Shown: one piece after another, positions 16,772 to 25,345 of the stretch
Position numbering within the stretch: the stretch's first letter is position 1
Layout: each line of letters starts with the position of its first letter
Origin: Simplicispira sp. 125
GTDB lineage: Bacteria > Pseudomonadota > Gammaproteobacteria > Burkholderiales > Burkholderiaceae_C
DNA length: 64,000 bases
Direction: 5' to 3'
Assembly: GCF_003096555.1 (NCBI RefSeq)
Contig: NZ_QEKM01000001.1
Coordinates: forward strand, 3,844,001-3,908,000
Position numbers and translations under genes: made by a program
Notes under the pieces: generated by a model
What the model was told of the DNA's origin: nothing
Database searches by the model: none
Seen by the model: the letters and a program-made list of their open reading frames with translations, nothing else

Positions 16772-18865
16772 TTACGACATGGTGACGTTCAGTGGCTGCG
16801 AGAAGCCCACCCCGTCGGCCAGGTCGGTCACGCTCAGGATCAGCGTGTGCGTGCCAGCGGCCAGCGGCTCTGAGCGCAGGGCACTATCCGGCGTCAGGGT
16901 AATGGGCCTGCCGAAGGTGATGGCCAGGCCGCCGCCGGGCTCCTGCACGGGTTCCTGGGTCTGCACGTCGTAGAGGAGGTGGAGCGGCTCCACCGTGTCA
17001 CCTGCGTAGAGGTGGTGGTCCACGCGATCGGGCTGTTTGTCGGGGTCGTCCAGGTCGATATCGCGCGCGCCGATGATGGTGCACTTCGGCTCTTCCGTGT
17101 CCGGGTCGGGCTCACATTGGATCAGCAGCAGTACGATGCGCGCAGCGCTGTTGCCCGTGCGGCTTTGCAGGCGCACGGGTGCGCCGAGCATCGCTGATTC
17201 AAGGTCGCCGTCTTCGGCCGTTTGCACGCTCAGGGTGTAGAGCAGCAGGGGCTGGCCGTCGAGCTGCAACCATGCATCCGTACTGAAATAGACCGTGCCG
17301 TAGCCCTTGCCGAGCTTGCCCTCGCCGGAGACGACAAGGGGCGTGGTTCCCGTGACTTTGACCACGTTGGCATTTACGGACTGCACCTGCATCAGATCGG
17401 CCAGCTGCACACCATACCGAGAGGCGACTTCGCCTGCGATGAGTTCGCCATCGGCTTGGAGCGGCGCTACATAAATAACCGAAGGCATTTGCTGCGCTTG
17501 TTGCGTATGGCGGTCCACCAAACCTATGTACCCGGCGGGCATGCGGAATGTGTCATATACGACGCGCTGCTGTGCGGTGCGCTGGCCCAGAGGGAAGAAA
17601 ATGCTCAGGCCTTGAGCCCTGCGGGCCTTGGAGCCGGTGATGTTGAACAGAACAGCGTCTTGCAGCGCCTGCTGCAGGGCGGCTTGCGGGCCGGCGGCAA
17701 TGCCCTGGTCGAATAGCAGCGCGGCAAACTGCCCCAGGTCCACCAGGTCGAGGGCTTCCTTCATGTTCGGACTTCCCCCGAAGGCAAGGGTGCTCAGACG
17801 TGCCATGGCGACCTGCTTCCAGCGTTCGACGGTTTCGTCCTCTGCGACGGCTGCGCTTGCTGTGGTCGTACTGATGCTCTTGGCCATTTGCCGGGGCCGC
17901 TTGAACATGGGCGGCCAGAAGATGCCTGCGCTGCCTGCCTTGGCCAGCTTGGGGGCGCTGTCGTGGTAGGCGTGTACCGCACGGGCCCATTCGTCCAGCC
18001 GCTCCAGCAAGGCAGGAATGCGCGCCAGGTCAATGATGCTAAAGGTGACGTTGTCTGACGAAAAAGGCACCAAGCTGCCGCCGGGGCTGCTGCGCATCTG
18101 CTTATCGTGGTAAGCAATGGCTGCCGCCCGGCCAAATTCCGGGATGCTGGGAGCGGGCTGGCGGGATGCAGTCTCGACCACAGTCGTCCAGTCCCAGCCC
18201 AAGCCGGGCTCCAGCTCCTGCGATGCACCCAGGTAGCGGGCATAGGGCTGGAGTATCTTGGCAACTTCCAGCGTGGCCATCAGGCATGCGTCGAAGCCGA
18301 TATAGTCGAGCGTGACCCCTGTGGCGGCCTTTGCACCTTGCAGCGCCGCGGCCATGACGTGCATTCGCATCATCGGCTCGCCGTCGTCAGGGAAGTTTTC
18401 GTCGTTGCCAAAGCCGTAGTAACCCCCGCCGTGGTCCCACATCATCAGCATGGTGCGGTCGGCTGGGTAAGTACGCACGCCCCACGTCACAAAGTCTTGC
18501 AGCGTGCTGCCTGAATCCATGTTCTGCGCACCGAGGTCTGCCAGCTCCTTGAGTTTGCCTTCCGCCAGTTCGAAGCGCTTGACGGTTTTCCAGCTGGTGA
18601 CGAGACCCGCCGGGTCGACCTTGTCGGCCCCTCCCGTGGTGATGACGATGCGGGTGTGCGTCGAGCCCTTCGCGGCCAGCATCTCCAGCAGGTTGCTGGT
18701 GCCCAAGTCGCCGCCACTCTCCAGGTCGGAGCCCAGCAGGTAAACGAGCAGCGTGGTGCTGAGCGGCGCGCTGGAGTCGGGGCCACTGCCGCCGCAGGCG
18801 GCAAGCCCTCCAGCGAGCAGGGCGGCGGCGGTGCCAAGCATGTGGCGGCGTGAGAGGTTGTGCAT
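16772..18865 (-). CDS. Clostripain-like (C11 family) cysteine peptidase, Tat lipoprotein
   Basis: A 697-aa exported protein. The N terminus combines a twin-arginine motif (SRRHML, residues 5-10) with a lipobox ending LAAC (Cys24), so it is probably exported folded and lipidated. The peptidase part begins LLVYLLGSDLESGGDLGTSN. The family catalytic dyad is visible as His in MLMMWDHGGGYYG and Cys in YIGFDACLMATLE. The C-terminal half is less typical and ends with a beta-rich region. AAGGA precedes the ATG. It lies 33 bp downstream of another lipoprotein hydrolase gene, and both may be co-transcribed. The peptidase target is unknown. Confidence 0.85.
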   Translation of the reverse strand: MHNLSRRHMLGTAAALLAGGLAACGGSGPDSSAPLSTTLLVYLLGSDLESGGDLGTSNLLEMLAAKGSTHTRIVITTGGADKVDPAGLVTSWKTVKRFELAEGKLKELADLGAQNMDSGSTLQDFVTWGVRTYPADRTMLMMWDHGGGYYGFGNDENFPDDGEPMMRMHVMAAALQGAKAATGVTLDYIGFDACLMATLEVAKILQPYARYLGASQELEPGLGWDWTTVVETASRQPAPSIPEFGRAAAIAYHDKQMRSSPGGSLVPFSSDNVTFSIIDLARIPALLERLDEWARAVHAYHDSAPKLAKAGSAGIFWPPMFKRPRQMAKSISTTTASAAVAEDETVERWKQVAMARLSTLAFGGSPNMKEALDLVDLGQFAALLFDQGIAAGPQAALQQALQDAVLFNITGSKARRAQGLSIFFPLGQRTAQQRVVYDTFRMPAGYIGLVDRHTQQAQQMPSVIYVAPLQADGELIAGEVASRYGVQLADLMQVQSVNANVVKVTGTTPLVVSGEGKLGKGYGTVYFSTDAWLQLDGQPLLLYTLSVQTAEDGDLESAMLGAPVRLQSRTGNSAARIVLLLIQCEPDPDTEEPKCTIIGARDIDLDDPDKQPDRVDHHLYAGDTVEPLHLLYDVQTQEPVQEPGGGLAITFGRPITLTPDSALRSEPLAAGTHTLILSVTDLADGVGFSQPLNVTMS

Positions 18866-18898
18866 GGTTTTCCTTGGTGCGATAGGGTGAAAAAGTGA

Positions 18899-20683
18899 TC
18901 AGTGCGGTACCAGGCCGCGCTTGAAGCGGTCGATGAGCGCACGCGCCTTCTCGGGGTTCTTGTAAACCGGGGGCGGACTGTCCGCCGCCTCGGCCTTGGG
19001 CATGGCGTCTGCGGTGGGCTCTTCGCCCTGCAACGGCTGGCCCTGGCACGTGGTTTCGCGCGGCGCGGGCGTTTCGCCCAGCAGGTGGGCGGTCACCTTG
19101 GGGTCCACGCAGGCGTCGCTGTAGGGGTAAACGCCGTGCTGAAAGTCACCCGCCACGTACACGCGGCGGGCACCGGGCAACTGGGCGAAGAAGCGGTTGG
19201 CGTCGTCGGTGTTGGTGGCCCCGTCGTACTGCGACTGCACGAACAGCACCGGGAGCTGCTGCATGGCCGCCGGATCGGGCTTGCGCACCGAGGGGCCGCC
19301 CCAGAACGCGCAGGCATCCAGCGCCAGCAGCCCGCCGAAGTGCATGGGCGCCTGCCGGGCGATGCGGCGCACCTTGGCGATCCACTCCGACAGGTCCGTC
19401 GTGCTGGGCGTGTCGTTGCAGCGGACCGCAACGCCGGTGGCGTCGTCGAGCCGGATGCTTTCCGCCTCAGGCTCCAGCCAGGTGCTACGGTAGTTGTCAT
19501 AGAGTTTCCATGCCGTCTCGCGCAGTAGCACGTCGCGCGGCTCATTGCCGGGGGCGAAGGCGTGCAGCGCCAGCGCGTCATGCACCGCATCGGCATCCGC
19601 TGCATCCGGCACGCTGAGCAGCGCTGCGTCCAGCCCCTGGGCCGCCGCGATGTGGCTCAGGTATCCGACAGCGCTGCCGCGGCTGTAGCTCAGCCGACTC
19701 AAGGGTCCGCCCAAGACAGCCTGCACGCGGGGCGCGAGGCGGGGCATGACTGTGCGCACCTCAGTCTCGGTGGCTCCCAGGCGGAAGGCGTCTGGGTGGC
19801 GCGCGGCGTAGGGTGCCAGCACCTCGTCGAACAGGCGCTGGCGCGCGGGCGGCTGCCCGTGCAGCATTTGCTCCATGGAGGCGCTGAAGTCCGTCGCGCT
19901 GTCCAGCACCATGCGGCTCACCTTTTCAGGGAACAGGCTGGCGTACCACGCACCGAGCCAGGTGCCGTAGGAGTAGCCCAGATAGTTGAGCTTCTCGTCG
20001 CCCAGCAGGCCGCGAAGCAGATCCATGTCGCGTGCGGTGGCGTCGGTGTTGATGTACGGCGTGACGGGGTTGCGCGCGCAGGCTTCGGCCTGCTTGCGGC
20101 CGTTGTAGTGCACGTTGGCGATGTTCTCGGGCGTGTCCCACCCTGCCGCGCTGTAGTCCACGAAGCGCGTCAGCTCGTTGGTGGCACAGGACAGCCGTGT
20201 GCTGGCCCCCACGCCGCGCGGCGAGAAGCCCACCATGTCGTATTCATCCAGCAGCCGCAACTGCTGTGCGCCCTGGGAACTGGCGGGATTGCTGTCCGCG
20301 AACGCAGCCCACAGATGCAACGTCATGGAAAGCCCGTCGCCGCCCGGCCCGCCGGGGTTGAAGAAAAGCACGCCGCGCCGCGCCTCGGTCCGGCCTGCCG
20401 CCATGCGCATGACCGCCAGGGAGACATCGCCGCGCTGGGGCTCGCTCCAGACCATCGGCGCACGCACCTGGGCGCACTGCAGCCGCCCGGCGGGCGGCTG
20501 GATGTCGAGGCCGTCCATGGGCCTGCCCAGAATGGTGGGGTCGCATTCGGCCCATTGCACGGTCTGCGTGCGGTATTCGTTCAGTGGGTCGGGCGAGCCG
20601 CCGCCGCCGCAGGCAGTGAGGGCAGCAGCCAGAGCCGTGGTTGCAAGCCAGCGGGCGGGGTGGGGAGCGATGGGGGAGGGCAC
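18899..20683 (-). CDS. TAP-like alpha/beta-hydrolase lipoprotein
   Basis: An alpha/beta-hydrolase of about 594 aa related to tripeptidyl aminopeptidases. The oxyanion region is FFNPGGPGGDGLSM, the nucleophile elbow GYSYGTWLGAW, and the C-terminal TAP-like domain contains LFVQSQYDGATNTDDA and DFQHGVYPYSDACV with the catalytic Asp and His. The proposed start is GTG at 20683 behind AAAAAGGA. It gives a short signal peptide ending in the lipobox LTAC (Cys25). The frame stays open to an ATG at 20767, but that would pass through a genomic repeat (20695-20744). Upstream lies the large inverted repeat shared with the divergent response regulator. Confidence 0.85.
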   Translation of the reverse strand: MPSPIAPHPARWLATTALAAALTACGGGGSPDPLNEYRTQTVQWAECDPTILGRPMDGLDIQPPAGRLQCAQVRAPMVWSEPQRGDVSLAVMRMAAGRTEARRGVLFFNPGGPGGDGLSMTLHLWAAFADSNPASSQGAQQLRLLDEYDMVGFSPRGVGASTRLSCATNELTRFVDYSAAGWDTPENIANVHYNGRKQAEACARNPVTPYINTDATARDMDLLRGLLGDEKLNYLGYSYGTWLGAWYASLFPEKVSRMVLDSATDFSASMEQMLHGQPPARQRLFDEVLAPYAARHPDAFRLGATETEVRTVMPRLAPRVQAVLGGPLSRLSYSRGSAVGYLSHIAAAQGLDAALLSVPDAADADAVHDALALHAFAPGNEPRDVLLRETAWKLYDNYRSTWLEPEAESIRLDDATGVAVRCNDTPSTTDLSEWIAKVRRIARQAPMHFGGLLALDACAFWGGPSVRKPDPAAMQQLPVLFVQSQYDGATNTDDANRFFAQLPGARRVYVAGDFQHGVYPYSDACVDPKVTAHLLGETPAPRETTCQGQPLQGEEPTADAMPKAEAADSPPPVYKNPEKARALIDRFKRGLVPH

Positions 20684-20694
20684 CGGCGGATTCC

Positions 20695-20744
20695 TTTTTT
20701 GATAGCAGCCAGCGCTTTGCAGTAAAGCGCCAGAGGCCAAAAAA
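20695..20744. repeat. Comamonadaceae-type short palindromic repeat, copy 1
   Basis: A T-run and GATAGCAGCC are followed by GCGCTTT, a 5-base spacer and AAAGCGC (7-bp stem), then CAGAGGCC. The same layout (A/T run with TAGC, GCGC stem, AGAGGCC) recurs at 23442, 38115, 49511, 53037 and 54589. This copy lies just upstream of the alpha/beta-hydrolase start. Confidence 0.75.
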
Positions 20745-20801
20745 CACCTCAAAAGATGGGTGTGCATGGCGAAGAATCGTAGGGACTTGTGACCGGCTGC
20801 G

Positions 20802-20861
20802 GTATCCCTGAGATTGGGTAATTTGGGGGTGTATGCGCAAATTACCCAATCTCAGGGATAC
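20802..20861. promoter_or_regulatory. 23-bp perfect inverted repeat, candidate response-regulator operator
   Basis: Arms at 20802-20824 and 20839-20861 are exact reverse complements over 23 bp around a 14-base spacer. Each arm contains TACCCAATCTCAGGGA (20843-20858 on the + strand, 20805-20820 on the - strand), itself a loose dyad of TACCC and GGGATA. It lies in the divergent gap between the hydrolase and the NarL-type regulator, 56 bp before the regulator ATG, a natural place for an operator. Confidence 0.7.
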
Positions 20862-20917
20862 GCGGGGGCGGCCCGCTGGCCTACCATCGCGCTTGTTTCT
20901 CTTTGGTTGCCAGCACC

Positions 20918-21601
20918 ATGTCTCCCCCCGCCAACGATCCCATCCTGCCCGCACCTGTGCTGGTGGTGGAAGATGAGCCGCTCTTGCAGCAGCGCCTGCG
21001 CGGGGTGCTGAGCGCGCTGGGCTACCCGCCAGACGCGCTGTTGTTCGCCGCCACGCTGGCCGAGGCGCGCTCCTGCCTGGCGCAGCAACCCATGGCGCTG
21101 GTGCTGGTGGATTTACATTTGCCCGACGGCGATGGGCGCGAGTTGATCGTGCAATTGCGCGCCGATGACCCCGGCGTGGGCATCCTGGTGGTGTCGGCCT
21201 GGAGTTCGGAAGAGGCCATTTTGGGCGCGCTGCGTGCAGGGGCCACCGGGTATGTGCTCAAGGAGCGCGACGACATGGAGGTGATGCTGTCGATCCGCAG
21301 CGTACTGCGCGGTGGCGCGCCGATCGACCCGTTCATTGCCCGGCGCATCCTGGAGTTGCTGCCCGCGCCGGCAGCGGCGGCGCCGGGCGCTCCGCCACCA
21401 CCGGAGAACTGCCTGAGCGAGCGCGAAAACGAAATTTTGCGGCTGGTGGCCGATGGCCTGTCCAACCGCGAGATCGCAGAGCAGCTGTTCCTGTCGCGCT
21501 ACACCGTGGAAAGCCACGTCAAGCGCGTCTATCGCAAATTGGCGGTGTCATCGCGCACGGGCGCGGTGCGTGAGGCACGTTCGCGCGGGTGGCTGGGCTG
21601 A
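20918..21601 (+). CDS. NarL/FixJ-type two-component response regulator
   Basis: A 227-aa protein with an N-terminal receiver domain (LVVEDEP acidic pocket, phospho-acceptor Asp65 in [11 protein letters not shown], and a conserved Lys in GYVLKERDD). A proline/alanine linker near residue 150 leads to a LuxR-type helix-turn-helix, [20 protein letters not shown] with [20 protein letters not shown]. The ATG at 20918 has little ribosome-binding sequence; an in-frame TTG at 20903 is the alternative. The gene overlaps the kinase gene (TGATG), so the two form a cognate pair. It probably binds the inverted repeat upstream. Confidence 0.92.
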   Translation: MSPPANDPILPAPVLVVEDEPLLQQRLRGVLSALGYPPDALLFAATLAEARSCLAQQPMALVLVDLHLPDGDGRELIVQLRADDPGVGILVVSAWSSEEAILGALRAGATGYVLKERDDMEVMLSIRSVLRGGAPIDPFIARRILELLPAPAAAAPGAPPPPENCLSERENEILRLVADGLSNREIAEQLFLSRYTVESHVKRVYRKLAVSSRTGAVREARSRGWLG

Positions 21602-23457
21602 TGCGGCTGCTGATGTGGCTGGCCGCGCTGGCGCTCTGGCTGCCGGGTGGGGTGCTGGCCGATGCCTGCGCGCCGCGCATTGTGTCGGTGCAGGCGGCGC
21701 CAGCGCTGGACGGCGCCCGGCCCCTCACCGGATGGGTGGATGTGACCTTGCCCGATACGTGGTCAGCCCGCTGGCCCGCGCACGGCGACTCGGGCTGGTA
21801 CCGCATCGATTGGGAGCGCGGCTGTGCGAACGGCGAGCCCGTGGCCCTGGGCATTGACGGCATCAGCGTGGCGGGCGAGGTGTACAACAACGGCGATCTG
21901 CTGTGGCGCGACGCCTCGCTGGTGGAGCCGTTGTCGCGCAGCTGGAACGTGCCGCGGTGGTGGGTGCTGCCCGAATCCGGCCTGCAGCCGGGCGTGAACA
22001 CGGTGTGGGTGCGCGCCGTGGGGCCGGTGGCGCTGGGGCCGGGCTTGCGCGCTGTGCGGCTGGGCGACCCGTCCACGGTAGCCGCGCAGCACCATCGCAC
22101 CCAGTGGCGCCAACGCACGCTGTACCTGATCAACGCGGTGCTGTGCGGCATGGCGGGCACACTGTTTTTGGTGGTGTGGGCGCTGCGCCGCAATACACCG
22201 GCTGGGGCAGCCTACGGCTGGTTCGGACTGATGGCGTTGGCGTGGCTGGCTTATCTGACCACCTATCTGGCGTACACGCAGTGGCCCTGGCCCGATGCGA
22301 TCACACGCAGCCGTTTCAGCATGGTGGCGCTGGTGGGCTACGTGCTGTCCGCCTGCGTGTTCACCTTGCGCTTTGGCGGGCAGAAGCTGCCGCTCGCGGA
22401 ACGTGTGCTGTGGGTGCTGGCGGCACTGGGCGCTGGCACGGCGGTGCTGGTACCGGACGATGTGGCGGGGCCGTGGTTCGGCAGGGTGTGGCAGGGGGCC
22501 ATGGGGGTTTTCATGGTCAACTGCCTGCAGTTCCAGTGGCACGCGTGGCGCTCCCGGCCTGGGGGGCGCAAGCCCCTGCACATGCTGCTGGCGCTGTGCT
22601 GGCTGGCGGTCATGGTGCTCACGGTGATCACGCTCGTTCCGGGGGTGGACCGCTGGAACGTGGCGCGCAACTGGGCCGCGTTGAGCGGATTGCTGGTGAT
22701 CTCGTTGGTGATGCTGCTGCTGGGCGCGCAGCTCATGCAGCGGGTGCGCAGCGTGGAGCGCTTCAACCGCGCGCTGGAGCAGGGAGTGGCCCGTGCCCGC
22801 GCCGATCTGGCCCAGGCACTGGAGCGCGAGCACGCCCAGGCACTGGACCACACCAAACTGCAGGAGCGCATGCAGATTGCGCACGACCTGCACGACGGTC
22901 TGGGCGGCAGCCTGATGCGCAGCATGGCGCTGGTGGAGCAGGCGCCCAAGCCGTTGTCCAACGAGCGCGTGCTGTCGCTGCTGAAGGTGCTGCGTGACGA
23001 CCTGCGCCAGGTGATCGACCAGGGCTCCAGCGCCGGCGCACAGGTGCCCGATACGCCGGTGCAATGGGCCGCGCCGCTGCGCCACCGGTTTACCGGTATC
23101 TTTGATGAAATGGATGTGACGTCGCACTGGGACATGCCGTTGCAATGGCAGGGCCGTCCCAGCGCGCTGCAGTGCCTGGGCCTGACGCGGCTGGTAGAGG
23201 AGGCGCTGTCGAACACCATCAAGCACAGCCGGGCGCGGCAGGTGCGCGTGCGATGCACGCAGCCGCAGCCCGGTGTGTTATGCCTGCGCATTGAGGATGA
23301 CGGCGTGGGATTTGACGTGCAGGCCGTGCAACAAGCCGGGCTGAGCGTGGGCATGCGCAGCATGGCCGCTCGGGCCGAGCGCATGGGTGGCACGCTGGAG
23401 ATGGTATCGGGCGCAACGGGGACGGTGGTGAGTCTCACGTTGCTATTGAAAAAATAG
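21601..23457 (+). CDS. Sensor histidine kinase, 7TMR-DISM type with HisKA_3
   Basis: A 618-aa membrane kinase. It has a signal peptide (residues 1-21), a periplasmic domain of about 150 residues resembling the 7TMR-DISM extracellular module, seven predicted membrane helices (about residues 175-385), a short coiled coil, the HisKA_3 phospho-acceptor MQIAHDLHDGLGGSL (His428) and a HATPase with EALSNTIKHS and DDGVGFD. Periplasmic sensing of a carbohydrate- or lipid-like ligand is known for some family members but cannot be specified here. The start overlaps the regulator stop. The stop codon and last few codons are supplied by a genomic repeat (23442-23488). Confidence 0.9.
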   Translation: MRLLMWLAALALWLPGGVLADACAPRIVSVQAAPALDGARPLTGWVDVTLPDTWSARWPAHGDSGWYRIDWERGCANGEPVALGIDGISVAGEVYNNGDLLWRDASLVEPLSRSWNVPRWWVLPESGLQPGVNTVWVRAVGPVALGPGLRAVRLGDPSTVAAQHHRTQWRQRTLYLINAVLCGMAGTLFLVVWALRRNTPAGAAYGWFGLMALAWLAYLTTYLAYTQWPWPDAITRSRFSMVALVGYVLSACVFTLRFGGQKLPLAERVLWVLAALGAGTAVLVPDDVAGPWFGRVWQGAMGVFMVNCLQFQWHAWRSRPGGRKPLHMLLALCWLAVMVLTVITLVPGVDRWNVARNWAALSGLLVISLVMLLLGAQLMQRVRSVERFNRALEQGVARARADLAQALEREHAQALDHTKLQERMQIAHDLHDGLGGSLMRSMALVEQAPKPLSNERVLSLLKVLRDDLRQVIDQGSSAGAQVPDTPVQWAAPLRHRFTGIFDEMDVTSHWDMPLQWQGRPSALQCLGLTRLVEEALSNTIKHSRARQVRVRCTQPQPGVLCLRIEDDGVGFDVQAVQQAGLSVGMRSMAARAERMGGTLEMVSGATGTVVSLTLLLKK

Positions 23458-23488
23458 CTGCAAACGATTGACTGGAAAGCGCTGGCGG
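23442..23488. repeat. Comamonadaceae-type short palindromic repeat, copy 2
   Basis: GCTATTGAAAAAATAGC forms a perfect 6-bp stem (GCTATT/AATAGC) and is followed by a degenerate GCGC segment, AAAGCGCTGGCGG. The TAG inside the stem is the stop codon of the sensor kinase, so the repeat has been recruited as the 3' end of that gene. Confidence 0.7.
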
Positions 23489-23770
23489 ATGATTTCAGGA
23501 TCTTCTTGTGAATGCCAGTACGTCATCTCGGAAATACGCATCAAACCATTAACGTGCGACCCGCGCGACAGATACCAGCAGGGTGTCGGCGCCTTTGTGC
23601 TACACAAAAGGCTCGGGTTCCTGGTTATGACCCCATGCGCGGCAAGCCTCGTCCAAGTCGGTTCGCTGCGCAGCAGCTTGGAGCCACAGGCGCATGATTT
23701 TGGCAGGGCAGGCAGTGGAGCACACCGGCGTGCGTCGTTCGATCACTCAAGGCCCTCATAGCCTTCAAAA
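23489..23770. other. Intergenic stretch without recognised gene
   Basis: About 280 bases between the kinase and the lipoprotein gene. Short open frames exist on both strands, but none has a ribosome-binding site or familiar protein features. The 3' end leads into the candidate operator at 23771. Confidence 0.5.
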
Positions 23771-23786
23771 TACCTGAAATCAGGGA
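23771..23786 (+). promoter_or_regulatory. Candidate operator, third copy of the two-component motif
   Basis: TACCTGAAATCAGGGA matches 12 of 16 positions of TACCCAATCTCAGGGA in the arms of the inverted repeat at 20802-20861, including both ends (TACC and TCAGGGA). It contains the dyad CCTGA-AA-TCAGG. It lies 61 bp before the lipoprotein start, so that gene may belong to the same regulon. Confidence 0.5.
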
Positions 23787-23847
23787 ATGACAAGTGCCAG
23801 GGTTCATTCGATCATCGTTGCCGTACCAATCAAGGATGAACCCGTTC

Positions 23848-25059
23848 ATGAAGAAATCCATTTTGTGTGCAGCCCTGGCGGCTGCCTTCCTCAGCGCCTG
23901 TGGCGGCAGCGATGACAGCAAACTGATTCCCGGCGACGAATTCAGCGTCGAGCTGAGCCTGGACGACACACTGACTGAAATCTCGACCTATCGCGTCTAC
24001 GGCCTCAGCAATAGCGGCCAGCTGGTCACCACCGCCGACGACCTCGCCAGCGACGGGCTCATCCCCATCGAAGTCAGCCGCATTGACGCCAAGACGCAGG
24101 CCGCCGATGCCTTGCCCGAAGTGGCAGCCATCCAAGCCTTCGTGCCTCAACTGTGGGCCGAGCTGGGCAAACGCCACGGTACGCTGGACGCCAGCAAGCT
24201 GGCGCAAGAGGTGCACGACCTGGATATTTCGCTGGCAACCATTTATACGGATTACCGCAACTCTGGTCTGAGCCTGCCGGAGTTCGTCGATTTCTACGAA
24301 ACGCTGGATGCCCATCCGACGCTCGACAAGACCGGCAAGGTCGAGGCCGAACTGAGCCAGTTTCTGAGCAATGCCCAGATCACCCCCAGGCAGCTTCTCG
24401 ATGTGCTGCATGCGCATGGCAGCAACTGGCAGCAGTTTCTGGCCCTGATGGCCTCGCGCCAGGACGATTTCAGCAGCCTGTATGACCAGTATGGCAAGGC
24501 CGCCACGGACATTTCGACCTTTGTACAGGGCTATCTGCAACCGCAGACCAAGGCGCTCAAGAACGCCGCTACCGCCATCGCGGTAGCAAAATTCGGCTGG
24601 GATGTCATCAAGGACAACCGCCCCGAGACCGTCGCCACGGGGGCCTTCACACGCGCACTGGCCTCGAGCGATCCCCAGTGGGACAACTATGCCCAGACCA
24701 GGTCCGGCACCTCGCAGGTGGTGACGCTCAAGACCAAAGGGGTTATTCCGGTGACCCAAACCGAGGTCAAATTCGCTCTCACGGGCTACTACGACGCCAA
24801 ACACTCCAGCATTGGCGGCCACTGGTTGCCCCTGGTGAACATGGACGTGAAGGAGGTATACGCCATCATTTCCTGGAAGGTCAACGCCAAGGCGAGTGTG
24901 ACCCTGCCCGTGAATGTGGGAACGTTAGCCGCCCCCATTCCCGAAATTCCGGTATTCATGGAGATCAACACGTCCGGCGTGTTCCAGAACGATACCAAAA
25001 AATACGAGTTCCGCGCCAATGGCAAGGACGGCTTTCGCTACATCGGACAGAAGAAGTAA
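23848..25059 (+). CDS. Lipoprotein of unknown function
   Basis: A 403-aa protein with a clean lipoprotein signal: KKSIL start, hydrophobic core, lipobox LSAC (Cys18), then GGSDDSK. The first half is rich in helical, charged segments (for example QAFVPQLWAELGKRHGTLDA). The C-terminal half has beta-type stretches with aromatic residues. No known domain was recognised. AAGGA at 23832-23836 lies 11 bases before the ATG; an ATG at 23836 is the alternative and would add four residues. It follows the two-component system and carries a similar candidate operator, suggesting co-regulation with the lipoprotein hydrolases. Confidence 0.75.
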   Translation: MKKSILCAALAAAFLSACGGSDDSKLIPGDEFSVELSLDDTLTEISTYRVYGLSNSGQLVTTADDLASDGLIPIEVSRIDAKTQAADALPEVAAIQAFVPQLWAELGKRHGTLDASKLAQEVHDLDISLATIYTDYRNSGLSLPEFVDFYETLDAHPTLDKTGKVEAELSQFLSNAQITPRQLLDVLHAHGSNWQQFLALMASRQDDFSSLYDQYGKAATDISTFVQGYLQPQTKALKNAATAIAVAKFGWDVIKDNRPETVATGAFTRALASSDPQWDNYAQTRSGTSQVVTLKTKGVIPVTQTEVKFALTGYYDAKHSSIGGHWLPLVNMDVKEVYAIISWKVNAKASVTLPVNVGTLAAPIPEIPVFMEINTSGVFQNDTKKYEFRANGKDGFRYIGQKK

Positions 25060-25086
25060 CCCGATACCCTGCGCGGCCCGGCTCTG

Positions 25087-25212
25087 ATGGGCTGGGCCGA
25101 CGGCCTGTTCAAAGGCTTTGGCTGGCGCGGCGGCTGGGGTATTTTGTTCGACGACTTCATGGCCGCCTTTTACACGCTGCTGGTGATTGCGCTGTGGAGG
25201 TTCTTCGCATGA
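25087..25212 (+). CDS. Possible 41-aa small membrane protein
   Basis: A short frame starting ATG at 25087 encodes MGWADGLFKGFGWRGGWGIL, followed by an acidic pair and a hydrophobic helix ending ALWRFFA. The composition (Gly/Trp-rich amphipathic start plus one membrane segment) looks protein-like. It lies in the same frame as the upstream lipoprotein, 27 bases after its stop, and has no clear ribosome-binding site, so translation may depend on coupling. It could also be the tail of a decayed gene. Confidence 0.4.
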   Translation: MGWADGLFKGFGWRGGWGILFDDFMAAFYTLLVIALWRFFA

Positions 25213-25345
25213 GCCCCGCAGCACCCACCCCTGAACCCCAATGAGGCGCCCCTGAACAACCCCTGCAGCCCGCATAAACACTGATTTTCGGGTGATTGCT
25301 GATGCTCTGAACGCCCAGTTTGATTTCCAATAGTGGCTGTTTTCT
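25213..25345. other. Short spacer before IS5 remnant
   Basis: A proline-codon-rich stretch without an identifiable gene. The left boundary of the insertion-sequence remnant must lie near its end, but no terminal inverted repeat could be assigned. Confidence 0.4.
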
